Below are positions 52,664-62,922 of a stretch of DNA of 64,000 bases, in pieces. Every line of letters begins with the position of its first letter. The stretch's first letter is position 1. Source of the stretch: Rebecca billardiae RCC1528 (taxonomy: Eukaryota; Haptophyta). The stretch is from the NCBI GenBank assembly GCA_965240325.2, contig OZ251230.1, positions 1,426,001 to 1,490,000 on the forward strand. Direction: 5' to 3'. Under the pieces are notes generated by a model, which saw only the letters and a program-made list of their open reading frames with translations, had not been told where the DNA came from and ran no database searches. A program made the translations under genes and the position numbers.

Positions 52664-54303
52664 TCACGACGCGAACGACGCCATTGGCACGCAGCAGCGC
52701 GCAAGAGCGTTCACCGCGCGCTGCCAGTCGACGCACAGCATCGCGCCGAGCCGTTGCTGGAACGCCGTGGGGCAACCGTTCTGCCGCGCCCACCGCAGCA
52801 CCTCCAGGTGGCGGTGCGCCGACGCGGCGACGCGCACGTGCCAGTCCCACTCGCAGCCGTTCGCTCTGAGGCTGCGCGCGCGAGGGGCGCGCCGGGCGGC
52901 ACGCAAAGGGGCGAGTCGGGCGTGCGCGCGGTGAGCGGCGCGCGCGCGCGAGCTGCGCGCGCCGTACGCGCGCACGCGCCCCCCGCCCGCGCGCGCGCGC
53001 ACAATTTGAGCAGCTCCAGGTGCCCGCCCTTGGCCGCGGCCGTGCACGTCTCCGAGTGCCACGGGCAGCCTTGCTCTCGCGCCCACTTGAGCACGTGCAG
53101 CTGGCCGCTCTCGGCGGCGAGGTCGCACACGCGCGCGTCCCACTCGACCCCGCGCGCGCGCAGCAGCTTGAGCGCGCCGAGCTGCCCCGCCCGCGCGGCG
53201 AGCGCGCACGCGTACGCGTTGGCGGGGCAGCCATGCTCGAGCGCGTACGCGAGCACGCGCATGTGCCCGCGCTCAGCCGCGGCCGAGCACGTCCAGCCGT
53301 CCCAGCGGCAGTGGCACACCTCGTGCAGCCACGCGAGCGTGTCGAGGTGGCCGTTGATCGCCGCGGCGGCGGCGACGCGGCTGTCCACCCCGAGCCCGCT
53401 CGCCACCGCGTACCTCAGCACGTGCACGTGCCCGTGAGCAGCGGCGAGGATGGTCGTGCGTCGGCTCCAGTCGGCGCCGTGGTCGCGCGCCCACACGAGG
53501 CACTCGAGGCTGCCGGCCGCGGCTGCGGCGCTGCAGGTGGACGCGTCCCACTCGCAGCCGTGCGTGTGCAGGAAGCGCAGCGCCGCCAGCTGCCCCGCGC
53601 GCGCGGCCACCGCGCACACCGGTGGTCCCCACGGGCAGCCGCGGTCCCGCAGCCAACGGAGCAGCTCGACGTGACCGCCCGCGGCGGCGTGCGCGCACGT
53701 GCTCATGTCCCACGCGCAGCCGTTCGCGTGGAGCCACTCGAGGAGCTCCGTGTACCCGCCGGCGGCGGCCGCCGTGCACGTCTCCGCGTCCATGCGGCAG
53801 CCGATCGAGCGCGCGTACCGCAGCATGAAGAGGTCGCCGTTCTGCGCCACCAGCCGACACGCGCTGTGCGGAGCCCAGCCCGCAGAGATCGCCCACTGCA
53901 TGCTGCGCTGCGAGATGACGAACGGGCGCACGTCGGTGCGGAAGCGCGTGCGTGCCTCGCGCGGATGCTTGGGCACGACATCCTCGGCGCAAATGATCCG
54001 CGCGAAATGCGAGCACACCATCGCGACCGGGAAGAGGCCACTCGCCGGGAGGTGTCCGACAATCCGGCGGACGTCGTCATCCGGCAGCAGGCAGAAGGGC
54101 GACGAGCCGAGCGGATCGGCGATCTCGCTGGCGGGGACCTCACAGGACGGCGCCGGGTCGTGCGAGGGATCGGCACGGGCGGGTCCGCATGGGCGCGTCT
54201 CGCGCTGCAAAGCCCTGGGAGCGTTGCCGTCCATCCTTCCGCGCGCTGGCGGGAGGCTCCCGCCCGCGGCCGGACGTCTGTAGATCTGCTTCTGAACCGT
54301 CAC
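52664..54303 (-). CDS. F-box-like / WA-type ankyrin-repeat protein
   Basis: Two exons on the minus strand: 54303 (or ATG 54234) to 53003, and 52872-52664; intron 53002-52873. The join reads HLELLKFLRANGCEWDWHV, restoring the repeat phase. An F-box-like helix pair (LLPDDDVRRIVGHLPASGLF, VAMVCSHFARI) precedes about 11-12 repeats of the type TCxxAAxxGHLxxLxWAxxxGCPW (GYTELLEWLHANGCAWDMST, QLHVLKWAREQGCPWHSETC). This ankyrin subtype is abundant in haptophytes, pelagophytes and giant viruses. Such proteins probably act as substrate adaptors of SCF-type ubiquitin ligases. It is co-oriented with the two MYND-ankyrin genes but not a close copy. Confidence 0.85.
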
Positions 54304-55201
54304 GCAAGCTCGTCACCAAACGGGCGCTGCAAACCGTCGTGGCCGGGGGGCAGCAAGGGGAGCCAGCGCGCCCGTCCGGCTGCCCAGCCGGCTCAGCGAT
54401 GCTGGTGAGCTCTACACTTTGCGAAGAACACGGCTCTGATGGCCATAGGCCACTTCTCACCGTCGCAGCCGTCGAGGTGAACGTCGCACTAATGCTGCCG
54501 GCTTGCGACTGCTTACACGACTGCGCATGTTGGAGCCGGGCTGCTGCTGCTGTGCGCTCTGTCACTCATTCTGATTTCTCATTTCTGTGGGGTTGAGACT
54601 TGAGGGAGCGTACAGAGACTAGAGAGATCTGCACGCGGTCATTGTGATTGGTGAGGGAGGCGCAGTGAATGAGCCCGCGAATTTGGGTCCCCCGCCGGAC
54701 CGTAGTGCCGATTTGACGGTGATCGAGTCGAACCGTACACTGTCACTGTTACCAGCACGGTGAGCGTCCCGGACCGGCAGCGCCGAGTGCCCGGCCGAGT
54801 CCGGACCGTGCGACTCGGACACTACTAGTGTATTCATGTCTCACAACGCGATGCCGATGTAGCAGTTCCATGGGCATGAATCATCATGATGATGACACTG
54901 CAGACTGCTGTCGCTGATGATTCCGGCACTCGAGGTCGCCAGTGCCCACTTGGTTACCGATCACGCCACGCGCGCAGACTTTGGAGTTTGGGCTGGCTGA
55001 TTAAGAGTCAAGAGAACACAGCCATCATTCAGTGCGCGCCGCTGTGCTCACCGTGGACTCACTGTGCCTGCTCGTTCGGCGTCACGCTCACATCAGCTCG
55101 CATGCGCCGCGGCGCCGGCCAGCACGCGCGCATGCTGAGCGTCGGCACAGGACAGACAGGTCGCGCCGCCGCGTCGAACGGCCGGCCCGACTCAGCGCGG
55201 C
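54304..55201. other. Intergenic, no gene seen
   Basis: 5' flank of the F-box ankyrin gene, then GGTCCGG/CACTGTCACTG words (54640-54830) and an ATCATGATGATGA run near 54880. No gene recognised. Confidence 0.55.
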
Positions 55202-56286
55202 CTACATGAACTCGTGCGGATGGGGCAGCACGCCCTGGCTGCCGTCCGGCCGGTACACATACACGGCGAGCACCGTCCGGCCGTACCGCCTGTTGCGGTA
55301 CCCGACCAGCCGGCCCTCGCCCAGCGTGGACGGCATCACGCCCAGCTCCTCGGGGTACTCGATGGCGACGACGGTGTTCTCGCCGACGGCGGGCGACGCG
55401 AGGATGGCGTCCATGAGCTCTGAGTAGACGATCTGTCGCGCGCCGCGCCGCACGGGCGGAGGTCAATAGGCCGCTCTCGTGCGCCGCGGGCGGGTGGGCG
55501 GGTGCGAGTGAGGGGCGTGCACCCTCGCGTGCGCCGCAGGCAGGCGCAGGGGGGGGGCTCTCGCACCTCCTCGTATGGCGGCGTGAGGGTGATCAGGTCG
55601 AAGGGCGGGCTGAGGCCGTACTTCGTCGGCTCGGCAAGCACGGCCTCGGCGCGCGCGCACACGGCGACGTGCCGCTCCTCGTAGCCGCACATGCGCGCGT
55701 TGGCGCGCATCACGTCGACGCAGTCGGCAGAGAGGTCGACCGAAGCGACGCGCTCGCAGCCGCGCGAGAGGGTCTCGAGGCCGACGCAGCCCGAGCCCGA
55801 GAAGAGGTCGAGCGCGCTCGCGCTCGGTCCAAGCTCGACCAGGTCGCCGAGCATCGAGAACATCGCCTCGCGCACCTGCGCCATCATCGGCCGGATGTAC
55901 ACCGCAGGCGTGCGCAGCTTGCGTCCCTTCTGCTCGCCGCCGGTGATGTACAGCTTGAGGTCGGAGCGCGTGCGCCGGTCCACGCCCTGGGTGAGATCGA
56001 CGCCGCGCATGCGTCGGGGCGCGCGCAGCGTCTCGCCCGCGCGGCTTGTGGCGGAGCGGTTGGACGAGATCTGCGCGAGCGCGAGCTCCGATTCTTCGAA
56101 TCGCTTCGAGCGCCACTCGCGCTTCACGGCCTTGCGCGCCTCGCGCGGGCGCATGCTGCGCGGCATCATCACGATGCGCGACGCCGTACCGATCGGCGCG
56201 CGCGACGCGCGTGGCACGAGGTGCCCGCCGCCCACCGCCGCGTGCAGCGCGAGCACGGCCAGAGCCGTCCACGTGCACGGCACCAT
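55202..56286 (-). CDS. RsmD-like 16S rRNA (guanine-N2) methyltransferase, plastid-targeted
   Basis: Two exons on the minus strand: 56286-55567 and 55432-55202; intron 55566-55433; 316 aa. The protein starts with a signal peptide (MVPCTWTALAVLALHAAVGG) followed by a basic transit region. Conserved parts: LKLYITGGEQKGRKLRTP, RPMMAQVREAMFSMLGDLV, motif I SALDLFSGSGCVGLETLSRG, VASVDLSADCVDVMRANAR. The catalytic motif is FDLITLTPPYEE, where the family normally has DPPF/Y; the Asp is replaced by Thr. The spliced join TPPYEEIVYSELMDAILASP continues normally. It is expected to methylate plastid small-subunit rRNA. The start is 175 bp head-to-head from the GPCR-PIPK gene. Confidence 0.88.
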
Positions 56287-56461
56287 TATTATTTTCGCGG
56301 CTGCTTGTTCGAGCGCTGCGGAGGCCCTTGCTCGTGACGAATCTGGAAATCCGCGTCGGTCGGCGACGGCTGGTTCCTGCGCCCAAGCGGCACACGGGCG
56401 CGCGGCTTGCACGCGCGCGGGACTTGCCTGCCGAGGGCCGACAGGCAGCCGCGTGGGCTGG

Positions 56462-59365
56462 ATGGACACGCACGGCCCGCCGGAGAGGTCGTCTCTCGAG
56501 GCCTCTGCGCCGCTGCCGCCGCTCACGCTCTTCTTGCCGCTCGCGTCGGCGGGTGCTTCCATTTTCCTGTGCGTGGGCCACATCGTCGCATACCTCGCGA
56601 GCCGCCGGCTGCGGAGGCACCCAGCGAGCCTCGTGCTCGGCCGCACGCTGTACGACCTGGTCTTCTGCGTCCAGCTCGGCTACCAGCTGCTCGCGCAGAA
56701 GAGCCCGCTGGCGTGCAAGACGACGGCGACGCTCATGCAGTTCTCGATGCTCGCGTCCGAGTGCTGCTTCCTCGCCATCTCCTTCGACCTGCGCACGGCG
56801 CTGGCGAACCCGTTCCACAACTACCGCTCGGCGGCGCGGACGCTGCACGGCTCCGTCCTCGCGCTGAACGGCGCGGTGGCTGGCACGCTCGCGTGGCTGC
56901 AGAGCGGCGGCACGACACACTGCGGCTTTGCGAACGCCTCGCCGGTCGACAGCCCGGCCGAGTGCCTGCCGATCTGGCTCTCGTTCCGGCAGCTGGGCGG
57001 CGGCGCCGACTCGCTCATCGCGCTGTGCTGGGTGCGCGACGCGCGCGACGGCAGCGTCAACTGGCGCACCTCGGTCTTCCTCTTCCTGCCCGTGCTCCTC
57101 ATCTATGCGTATGCACTTCACACGTATCTCGCGGTGGCCGCCGTGCAGCTGCGCGCCGGAGGGCTCCGCTCCGCGCTGGAGACGCGCCGCGCCGTGCTCG
57201 AGCGGCAGCGCCGGCTGCTGTTCCTGTACCTCGCGTTCGTCGGGCTGCAGTCGCTGCCGTACCTCGCGCTGTTCCTGCTCACCCTCGCGAGCACCAACGC
57301 CCGCCCGCCCGCCGCGTGGCTGCGGTCCGCCTACTTTGTGGCTGCTGAGTTCTTCCTGGTGGTCGTGGGCGCGCGCGGCGCGGCGACGGTGGTCGGCTGG
57401 TCGCTGGCCGACCTGCCGAGCTGGGGCGAGGCGCTGGCGCGGACGCAGCGCGCGGAGGAGGAGGCGGGCAAGGAGGAGGACGCGACGCGGCCCGAGCTCA
57501 ACAACGCCCTACGCGAGGAGCTCCTGTACTTCACGGTGCTCGGCGTCGAGCGCGCCGTGATGTTTGAGGAGGCGCGCTCGGCGCTCGCGGCGGGCGCGGG
57601 CGTCAGCGCGGGCGTCACGCCGCGCGCGAGCTTCAGCGGCCGACGCTCGCTCAACCTGGACAGGCCGACGCTCGAGACGGTGCGCGAGGCGGCGCGCGCG
57701 CGAGATGCCTCGGCGCCTGAGCCCGCGCCCGCGCCCGAGCCCGCGGCCGTGCCGAGCGCGATGACGGAGCCCGCCATTGTGCACGCGGCCGCGTGCGCCG
57801 TCGACGCGGCCGCGGAGGGGTCCGCCGCGCTGCCGCTGCCCGTGGCGGCGGTGGTGTCGGGGGACGCGGAGGAGCGGCGGCGGCAGCGCGTCTCGGCGCC
57901 GCTGCCCGCGCTTCGCATGCGCACCGTCTCGCTCGCGCGGGAGAGCCACGTGGAGTGGAGCACACCCACTGTGATCGACCGCAGTGGCCTTGGCGGCGGC
58001 GGCGGCGGCGCGCGTGGCGGCAGCCGCGCCGAATCGACGCGCACGAGCTGCGCCGGCTGCACGCCCACGGCGACGGCGGCGGGCGGCGAGGAGGAGGAGG
58101 CGGACACGCTGGTGCGCGTGATTCACCACGGCGTCGTGCACGAACTCACCTCCGACGGCGTCCCCGCGCGCGCCTCGCCGATGCGCCTTGCCTTCCACGA
58201 GTACCACCCGGCGCGCTTCCGCCGCATCCGGCGCCGGCTCGGGATCTCCGCGTGCGACTATCTGGACAGCCTGCGCGAGAAGGGGCGGGAGCGCTTCAGC
58301 GAGGGCGCGTCGGGGGCGTTCCTCTTCTTCACGCGCGACGGTCGGTTCATCGTTAAGACCTGCACGCGCGCGGAGGCGCGCACGCTCCACCAGCTCGCGC
58401 CGGCGTACGAGGCGCACCTCGCCGCGCACCCGTCCTCGCTGGTGAGTAAGATACTTGGCTGCTACAAGATGGAGCTCTACGGGCGCAGCATCCGCGTGCT
58501 GGTGATGGCGAACGTGCTGCACGCGAGCACGCCGCTCCCGCCCGCCGAGGTGCCCGCCGCCGCCGCCGCCGCTGCCGCCTCCGCCAGCGGCGGCGTGGCC
58601 GACGTGCCGCCCGCGCAGCCGCCGGTCCGGATGTCCGAAGTCCGGGTCCATGAGCGCTACGACCTCAAGGGCTCGTGGGTCAACCGGCGCGCGCCCGCGG
58701 TCGCCGAGCTGCGCGGCCTGCCGCGGATGTGCCGGTACTGCGAGCGCCGCTTCGTCGTGGGCGACACGACGCCGTGCGAGCACCGCTTCAACAAGCCGTG
58801 CGCCCCCGACCAGCAGCTCAAGGACAACGACCTGCAGTACCGCCTCAACATGCGGCCGGCGCTCGCGCGCGCGCTCGCCGCCCAGCTCCGCGCCGACGTC
58901 GCCTTCCTCACGCGCGTGCGCGTGATGGACTACTCGCTGCTGCTCGGCGTGACGCGCGGGCGCTTCGACGTGCGCTCGGGCGCGGCGGCGGCCGCGGCGG
59001 CGCGCGGCTCGGCGGCCGAGCCGAGCGGCGCGCCGGCCGTGCTCGGCGCCGGGGCCGAGGGCGAGGTGCCCAGCCTCGGCCGGTCCGCGTCAGTGGCGTC
59101 CGACTCGGCCGCGACGCTCACCGAGCCGCTGCTCGAGCAGAGCGGCCGTTACGAGGCGGAGTTCATCCACGGCCCGCAGTACTACTACATCGGCATCATC
59201 GACATCCTGCAGAGCTGGGACTTGGACAAGAAGCGCGAGTACGTCGCCAAGATCCTCGCGGGGCGCAACCGGCACGGCATCTCGTGCGTGCCGCCCGCCG
59301 AGTACGCCGAGCGCTTTGTGCAGCGCGTGGTCGCGGCGATCGTCGAGGGCCGCGAGAACGTCTGA
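56462..59365 (+). CDS. GPCR-PIPK: seven-transmembrane receptor fused to a phosphatidylinositol phosphate kinase
   Basis: Intronless, 967 aa. The N-terminal ~320 residues contain seven hydrophobic segments, starting with LTLFLPLASAGASIFLCVGH and the signature LRRHPASLVLGRTLYDLVF after TM1. A disordered linker (about 330-565) follows. The kinase (about 570-960) has SGAFLFFTRDGRFIVKTCTR, ILGCYKMELYGRSIRVLVMA, RYDLKGSWVNRR, LKDNDLQYRLNMRP, MDYSLLLGVTRG and the metal-binding YYIGIIDILQSWDLDKKREY, so all catalytic elements appear intact. An insert of about 70 residues separates MDYSLL from IGIID. This architecture is known from Dictyostelium RpkA and oomycete GPCR-PIPKs, and couples a G-protein-type receptor to PI(4,5)P2 production at a membrane. 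Ligand unknown. Confidence 0.94.
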   Translation: MDTHGPPERSSLEASAPLPPLTLFLPLASAGASIFLCVGHIVAYLASRRLRRHPASLVLGRTLYDLVFCVQLGYQLLAQKSPLACKTTATLMQFSMLASECCFLAISFDLRTALANPFHNYRSAARTLHGSVLALNGAVAGTLAWLQSGGTTHCGFANASPVDSPAECLPIWLSFRQLGGGADSLIALCWVRDARDGSVNWRTSVFLFLPVLLIYAYALHTYLAVAAVQLRAGGLRSALETRRAVLERQRRLLFLYLAFVGLQSLPYLALFLLTLASTNARPPAAWLRSAYFVAAEFFLVVVGARGAATVVGWSLADLPSWGEALARTQRAEEEAGKEEDATRPELNNALREELLYFTVLGVERAVMFEEARSALAAGAGVSAGVTPRASFSGRRSLNLDRPTLETVREAARARDASAPEPAPAPEPAAVPSAMTEPAIVHAAACAVDAAAEGSAALPLPVAAVVSGDAEERRRQRVSAPLPALRMRTVSLARESHVEWSTPTVIDRSGLGGGGGGARGGSRAESTRTSCAGCTPTATAAGGEEEEADTLVRVIHHGVVHELTSDGVPARASPMRLAFHEYHPARFRRIRRRLGISACDYLDSLREKGRERFSEGASGAFLFFTRDGRFIVKTCTRAEARTLHQLAPAYEAHLAAHPSSLVSKILGCYKMELYGRSIRVLVMANVLHASTPLPPAEVPAAAAAAAASASGGVADVPPAQPPVRMSEVRVHERYDLKGSWVNRRAPAVAELRGLPRMCRYCERRFVVGDTTPCEHRFNKPCAPDQQLKDNDLQYRLNMRPALARALAAQLRADVAFLTRVRVMDYSLLLGVTRGRFDVRSGAAAAAAARGSAAEPSGAPAVLGAGAEGEVPSLGRSASVASDSAATLTEPLLEQSGRYEAEFIHGPQYYYIGIIDILQSWDLDKKREYVAKILAGRNRHGISCVPPAEYAERFVQRVVAAIVEGRENV

Positions 59366-60420
59366 TGAGGCTGCGGCGCTGCGCGCGGGGACTGTGCGCT
59401 CGGGCGCCGGGGCTGGATGGCGTGCGGCGCCCCAGAGCAGAGCTCATCTCGTCATCTGGTCCCGGATTCGGCAGGGCCGGCCGATCGATCCACAGTGCTG
59501 AGACGCTCGTGGCCGTCACTCACAGGCAGTCACTAGTCAGTGTCACTGATCAAATCGTAGTAACAGCAGTGTCACTAGTGCCTATATCATCAATGATCAC
59601 AGCAGCGCAGTCACGGCCCTTGGCGCAGTGACGCACAACACTTTATATTAATGGCGGGCCGTAGGTCCGCCCCTTGTAGTGCCCGGGAAAAAGATAAGAA
59701 AAAGAAAAAGAAAAATAAAGAAAATCGCCTCGCAAAGAAAAGAAAATCGCCTCGCTCACTGCCGGGTCGCTTCGCTCACTACCAGACCGGGCGCCCTCGC
59801 AGCAAAGAAATATCGCAGCTCCCACTGGGGACGCTCGGCCGAAAACATGTCGGCCATGGCGCGGAGCGCGTGGGCGGCGCGCGCCAAATCCAACGCCGGA
59901 GCGGACATCGCGCGAGGATTCCCGAGACGTGTTTTCGCCCGATTCGCGTTTGCTGCCCTCGTCGTCTCGCGTGCAGGTCGAACGGGGGCTAAATCGACCC
60001 GTTTGGAGCGGTACGCTCGGCGCGTCGACACGATCGTGCGACCTGGGGCGATCCTCGCCCGACGTGCACGTCGAGCGCTCGCACCGGCCATAGCATCAAG
60101 CGCTGCGCACGATGGCCGCCTCGCGCGATTCACCGCCGCGCGTGGGGCTCGGTGCAAAACGGACCTCATCACGAGGCGTCTCGCGGGCGGGAAGCGCCAT
60201 CGCACGCGACGCAAGGTTTGGCGCGCGGCCTTCTGAACACCATATAATACTGTAACCGGAATCCACACACCGGACTGTCGCGTGCCCCGGTTGGCAAGGT
60301 CGGGCGCATGCAAATCCGTTTGCTACGATCGGTGGTGTTCCAGAGCGGGCGATCATCTTTCACGCTCGCGAGCTCGCGGCCAAAGATCGCTCGGCGCCTG
60401 GGGGCCCACGTCCGGCCTGC
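59366..60420. other. Intergenic with AAAGA-rich tract and hairpin
   Basis: 59500-59635 is rich in CAGTCACTAG/GTGTCACT words. 59652-59671 forms a GGCGGGCC-GTAG-GTCCGCC hairpin. 59690-59760 is an AAAGA-rich purine tract with the 17-bp word AAAGAAAATCGCCTCGC twice. A 185-residue frame (59679-60236) starts in this tract and is judged spurious. ATGCAAAT occurs at about 60308 upstream of the next frame. Confidence 0.55.
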
Positions 60421-61059
60421 ATGGCGTCGACGGTGACCAATGCGACGGAGGGGCAGCGCAAAGCGGCGTACGACGCGCACCGCACGCACCTCCCGGGTCT
60501 GTCGCCGTGGAAGGAACCGCATCTTCGCGAGTCGGCGACCCAGGCGACAGCGCGCTATGACCGAGCCAAAGCGCTCTTTCGCAGAGAGATGAGACGCCGA
60601 GCGTGCAACATCGCAGCGCCATCCTCGCCCATCAAGCGCACACTGCGGGAGGAGGCCGACGTCGTGAAGCCAGTGGCACATGCGCTGCGCTTCCTGTGCC
60701 TGCTCGAGCAGCGCGTGCCCACCCTCGATCGCGAGTGGCAAACGCTCTCGCACTGCGCGCGCGCGCACCACCGAGAGCTCCTGATACCGCCGAACGTGCG
60801 AGTGCCGGACCTGTCGCGCGGAGCGGCGAGCGCCGACGAGCGCTTGGACCTGGACGCGCTGTTGCGCAGCGTGGCGGCCGTGCACGACGCCGACGCGACC
60901 TTCGCCGAGCCCATCGTGCCCGGAGCGGATCGGGGTGTGTCGCCGAGCCCATCGTGCCCGGAGGGTGTGTCGCGAGGTCGATGCCAACCCCAGGCCGTCG
61001 CACGCCAATCAATTGGCAGTGCGTGCGCGCAGTCGAAGGCTCGGCACGATGACGAGTAG
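60421..61059 (+). CDS. Hypothetical protein
   Basis: 212 residues from a clear ATG at 60421. The N-terminal part looks helical and charged (TEGQRKAAYDAHRTHLPGLS, TARYDRAKALFRREMRRRAC, VKPVAHALRFLCLLEQRVPT), the middle reads like folded sequence (HHRELLIPPNVRVPDLSRGA, ADERLDLDALLRSVAAVHDA). The last ~45 residues come from a short DNA duplication (GCCGAGCCCATCGTGCCCGG near 60905 and 60943, second copy with one base changed) and look non-coding, so the true end may be earlier or spliced. No family recognised. Confidence 0.4.
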   Translation: MASTVTNATEGQRKAAYDAHRTHLPGLSPWKEPHLRESATQATARYDRAKALFRREMRRRACNIAAPSSPIKRTLREEADVVKPVAHALRFLCLLEQRVPTLDREWQTLSHCARAHHRELLIPPNVRVPDLSRGAASADERLDLDALLRSVAAVHDADATFAEPIVPGADRGVSPSPSCPEGVSRGRCQPQAVARQSIGSACAQSKARHDDE

Positions 61060-62022
61060 CGCAGTGGGTGCACGAATACACGCGCAATCACACTGTCGGT
61101 GAGCTCGCACCAGAGTCAAGTCTGTCGCGTTATTATTCGTCAGTGCCGTCCGGTAGCTCACCATCATCTGTATGTCGCATTGTTATTCGTCATCCTGCCC
61201 GTCAACCCGCTAAAAAGACGCGAACCCGCTGGGGAAATATTGCGACAGCACTGGCACGGCCCGCCGACCCCCCCGCCCGCCAGGGCCAGCAGAGTTTTTA
61301 TTATTGCAGTTTACTGCGCCGGTCTGTTTTGTCGCGGTGTCTTTGACAGTGTCTTTGTGCAGTGTGGATTGACGACAGTACCCCAGGGGCGTTGCGCCAG
61401 CTGGACAAACGCCTTCCGGTCTTTTCAGTTCTGCGCTTTTCAAAACGAAATGTTCTGCGCTCTGTCCAACGGCAAAGCGCGGCGGATGGCGGCTTCGCCG
61501 CCGCATGGGCGGGCGATGGCCGTTGCCCGCATAAAACGTGCGTCGGAGGCACGGAAGCGGGCAGATGGCGCGTCGCACGCGTCGTGGAACTCGGTCGCGA
61601 CGCTCGCCAGCCTCAGCGCGCGCGGCGAAGCCACGTCCATGGGCGCCCAGCGTGCAGGCGGCACGGTCACGCCGCTCGGCCGCAGCGACCGGCCTCGCAC
61701 GCGTCCTTGCCGCGCGAAAGGGCATCCCAGCTGCGGTCATTCGACTTGTGCGTCAGGAGCAGTGTGCCAGCTAGCCGACGCGCACGCACCGCGAGCTGCA
61801 CGGCGTGCGCAAACGTAGCCCGCCGAGCGTGCGCCGATGCGGCACAGCGGGAGAGGGCCCCGATCCGAAGGCGACTCTCGTCAGAGGCCCTCCGTAGCTT
61901 CGTGATCTACGAAAGCTAGGCAGCTAGCGTCCTCGCGTTTGTCCAGCTGGCGCAACGCTCCGGTACTAGATGATGCTTCGGACCCCCCCCCCTGCTCGGC
62001 AATGCTCTGACGGGTGGGCGGC
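61060..62022. other. Intergenic, no gene seen
   Basis: 5' flank of the second EsV-1-7 gene. Several medium frames on both strands between 61100 and 61920 overlap each other and lack domains or codon bias. A C-run lies at 61983-61992. Confidence 0.5.
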
Positions 62023-62922
62023 ATGGGCCCCAAGTGTGATCACGCGGGCTGCACCAAGTGGCCTTCATTCGGCATGCCGGGCGACGCGCGCGCCAGCCGG
62101 TGCGCTGCGCACAAGCTGGCCGGCATGGTCAACGTGGTGAGCCCCAAGTGTGGTCACGCCGGCTGCACCAAGCAGCCTCACTTCGGCATGCCGGGCGACG
62201 CGTGCGCCAGCCGGTGCGCTACGCACAAGCTGGCGGGCATGGTCGACGTGAAGCACCCCAAGTGTGATCACACCGGCTGCACCAAGGGGCCTTCGTTCGG
62301 CATGCCGGGCGACGCGCGCGCCAGCCGTTGCGCTACGCACAAGCTGGCCGGCATGGTCGACGTGAAGCACCCCAAGTGTGATCACACCGGCTGCACCAAG
62401 GAGCCTTCGTTCGGCATGCCGGACGACGCGCGCGCCAGCCGTTGCGCTACGCACAAGCTGGCCGGCATGGTATGCAGTCGGCTCGCCGTCCCCAAGCGCA
62501 GGCTGGAGCATGGCGCCGGCGACCAGGGCACGCGCGCCGCGAAGCGACAGCACAAACACAGCAGCAGCATTGTGGCTGTGTCGGACGCCGCGCCGCAGCT
62601 GCCCCCACCGCCGCCGCTGGTCGCAGTCAGCATCGTCCGCTGGCGCTCGCCAGATGGCACGATCCATTCGGTTGACGACGGGGTGGTCAATGATGGTGCC
62701 TGGGCCCTGGACGAGCGGTATCAGCGTGGTAACGCAGGTGACGACGCAGTCCGGGCTGCCCCTGGCAGCTTTGACCAGGGTCTACCAGGACTACCGTCAT
62801 CGTCGATGGCGGCGGGAGCAGCACGACTGCAGCAACCACAGGACATACCTGTGGTGATGGCCAGGAGGGTGGTCCGCGACCGCGCACGGGCTGATGAAGC
62901 CGTGAAGCGTGGCTCGTCGTGA
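62023..62922 (+). CDS. EsV-1-7 repeat protein, four repeats
   Basis: 299 aa from the ATG at 62023, which opens directly onto the first unit (MGPKCDHAGCTKWPSFGMPG). Four units with the exact C-x4-C-x16-C-x2-H-x12 spacing, 114-bp period from 62032. Unit 2 has an extra Cys (GDACASRC). A basic stretch follows (AAKRQHKHSSS), then an acidic/Gly region (TIHSVDDGVVNDGAWALDER), and the tail IPVVMARRVVRDRARADEAV resembles the tail of the paralogue at 34186 (PVVMARRVTEG). The two genes are therefore paralogues that differ in repeat number and middle region. The unit type here is CTK(x)PSFG, the other CTTRP(x)FG. Single exon as read. Confidence 0.85.
   Translation: MGPKCDHAGCTKWPSFGMPGDARASRCAAHKLAGMVNVVSPKCGHAGCTKQPHFGMPGDACASRCATHKLAGMVDVKHPKCDHTGCTKGPSFGMPGDARASRCATHKLAGMVDVKHPKCDHTGCTKEPSFGMPDDARASRCATHKLAGMVCSRLAVPKRRLEHGAGDQGTRAAKRQHKHSSSIVAVSDAAPQLPPPPPLVAVSIVRWRSPDGTIHSVDDGVVNDGAWALDERYQRGNAGDDAVRAAPGSFDQGLPGLPSSSMAAGAARLQQPQDIPVVMARRVVRDRARADEAVKRGSS
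62032..62487 (+). repeat. Coding tandem repeat, four 114-bp units
   Basis: Units begin at 62032, 62146, 62260 and 62374. Units 3 and 4 are nearly identical in DNA (both preceded by GTCGACGTGAAGCACCCC), a sign of recent unit duplication. Confidence 0.9.

Noticed and set aside
59679-60236. 185-residue frame starting in a Lys/Arg-rich stretch
   Set aside because: The start is the AAAGA purine tract; the rest has no domain and looks like chance.
61099-61818. 239-residue plus-strand frame before the second EsV-1-7 gene
   Set aside because: Overlaps several equally long frames on both strands, with no domain or consistent codon bias.
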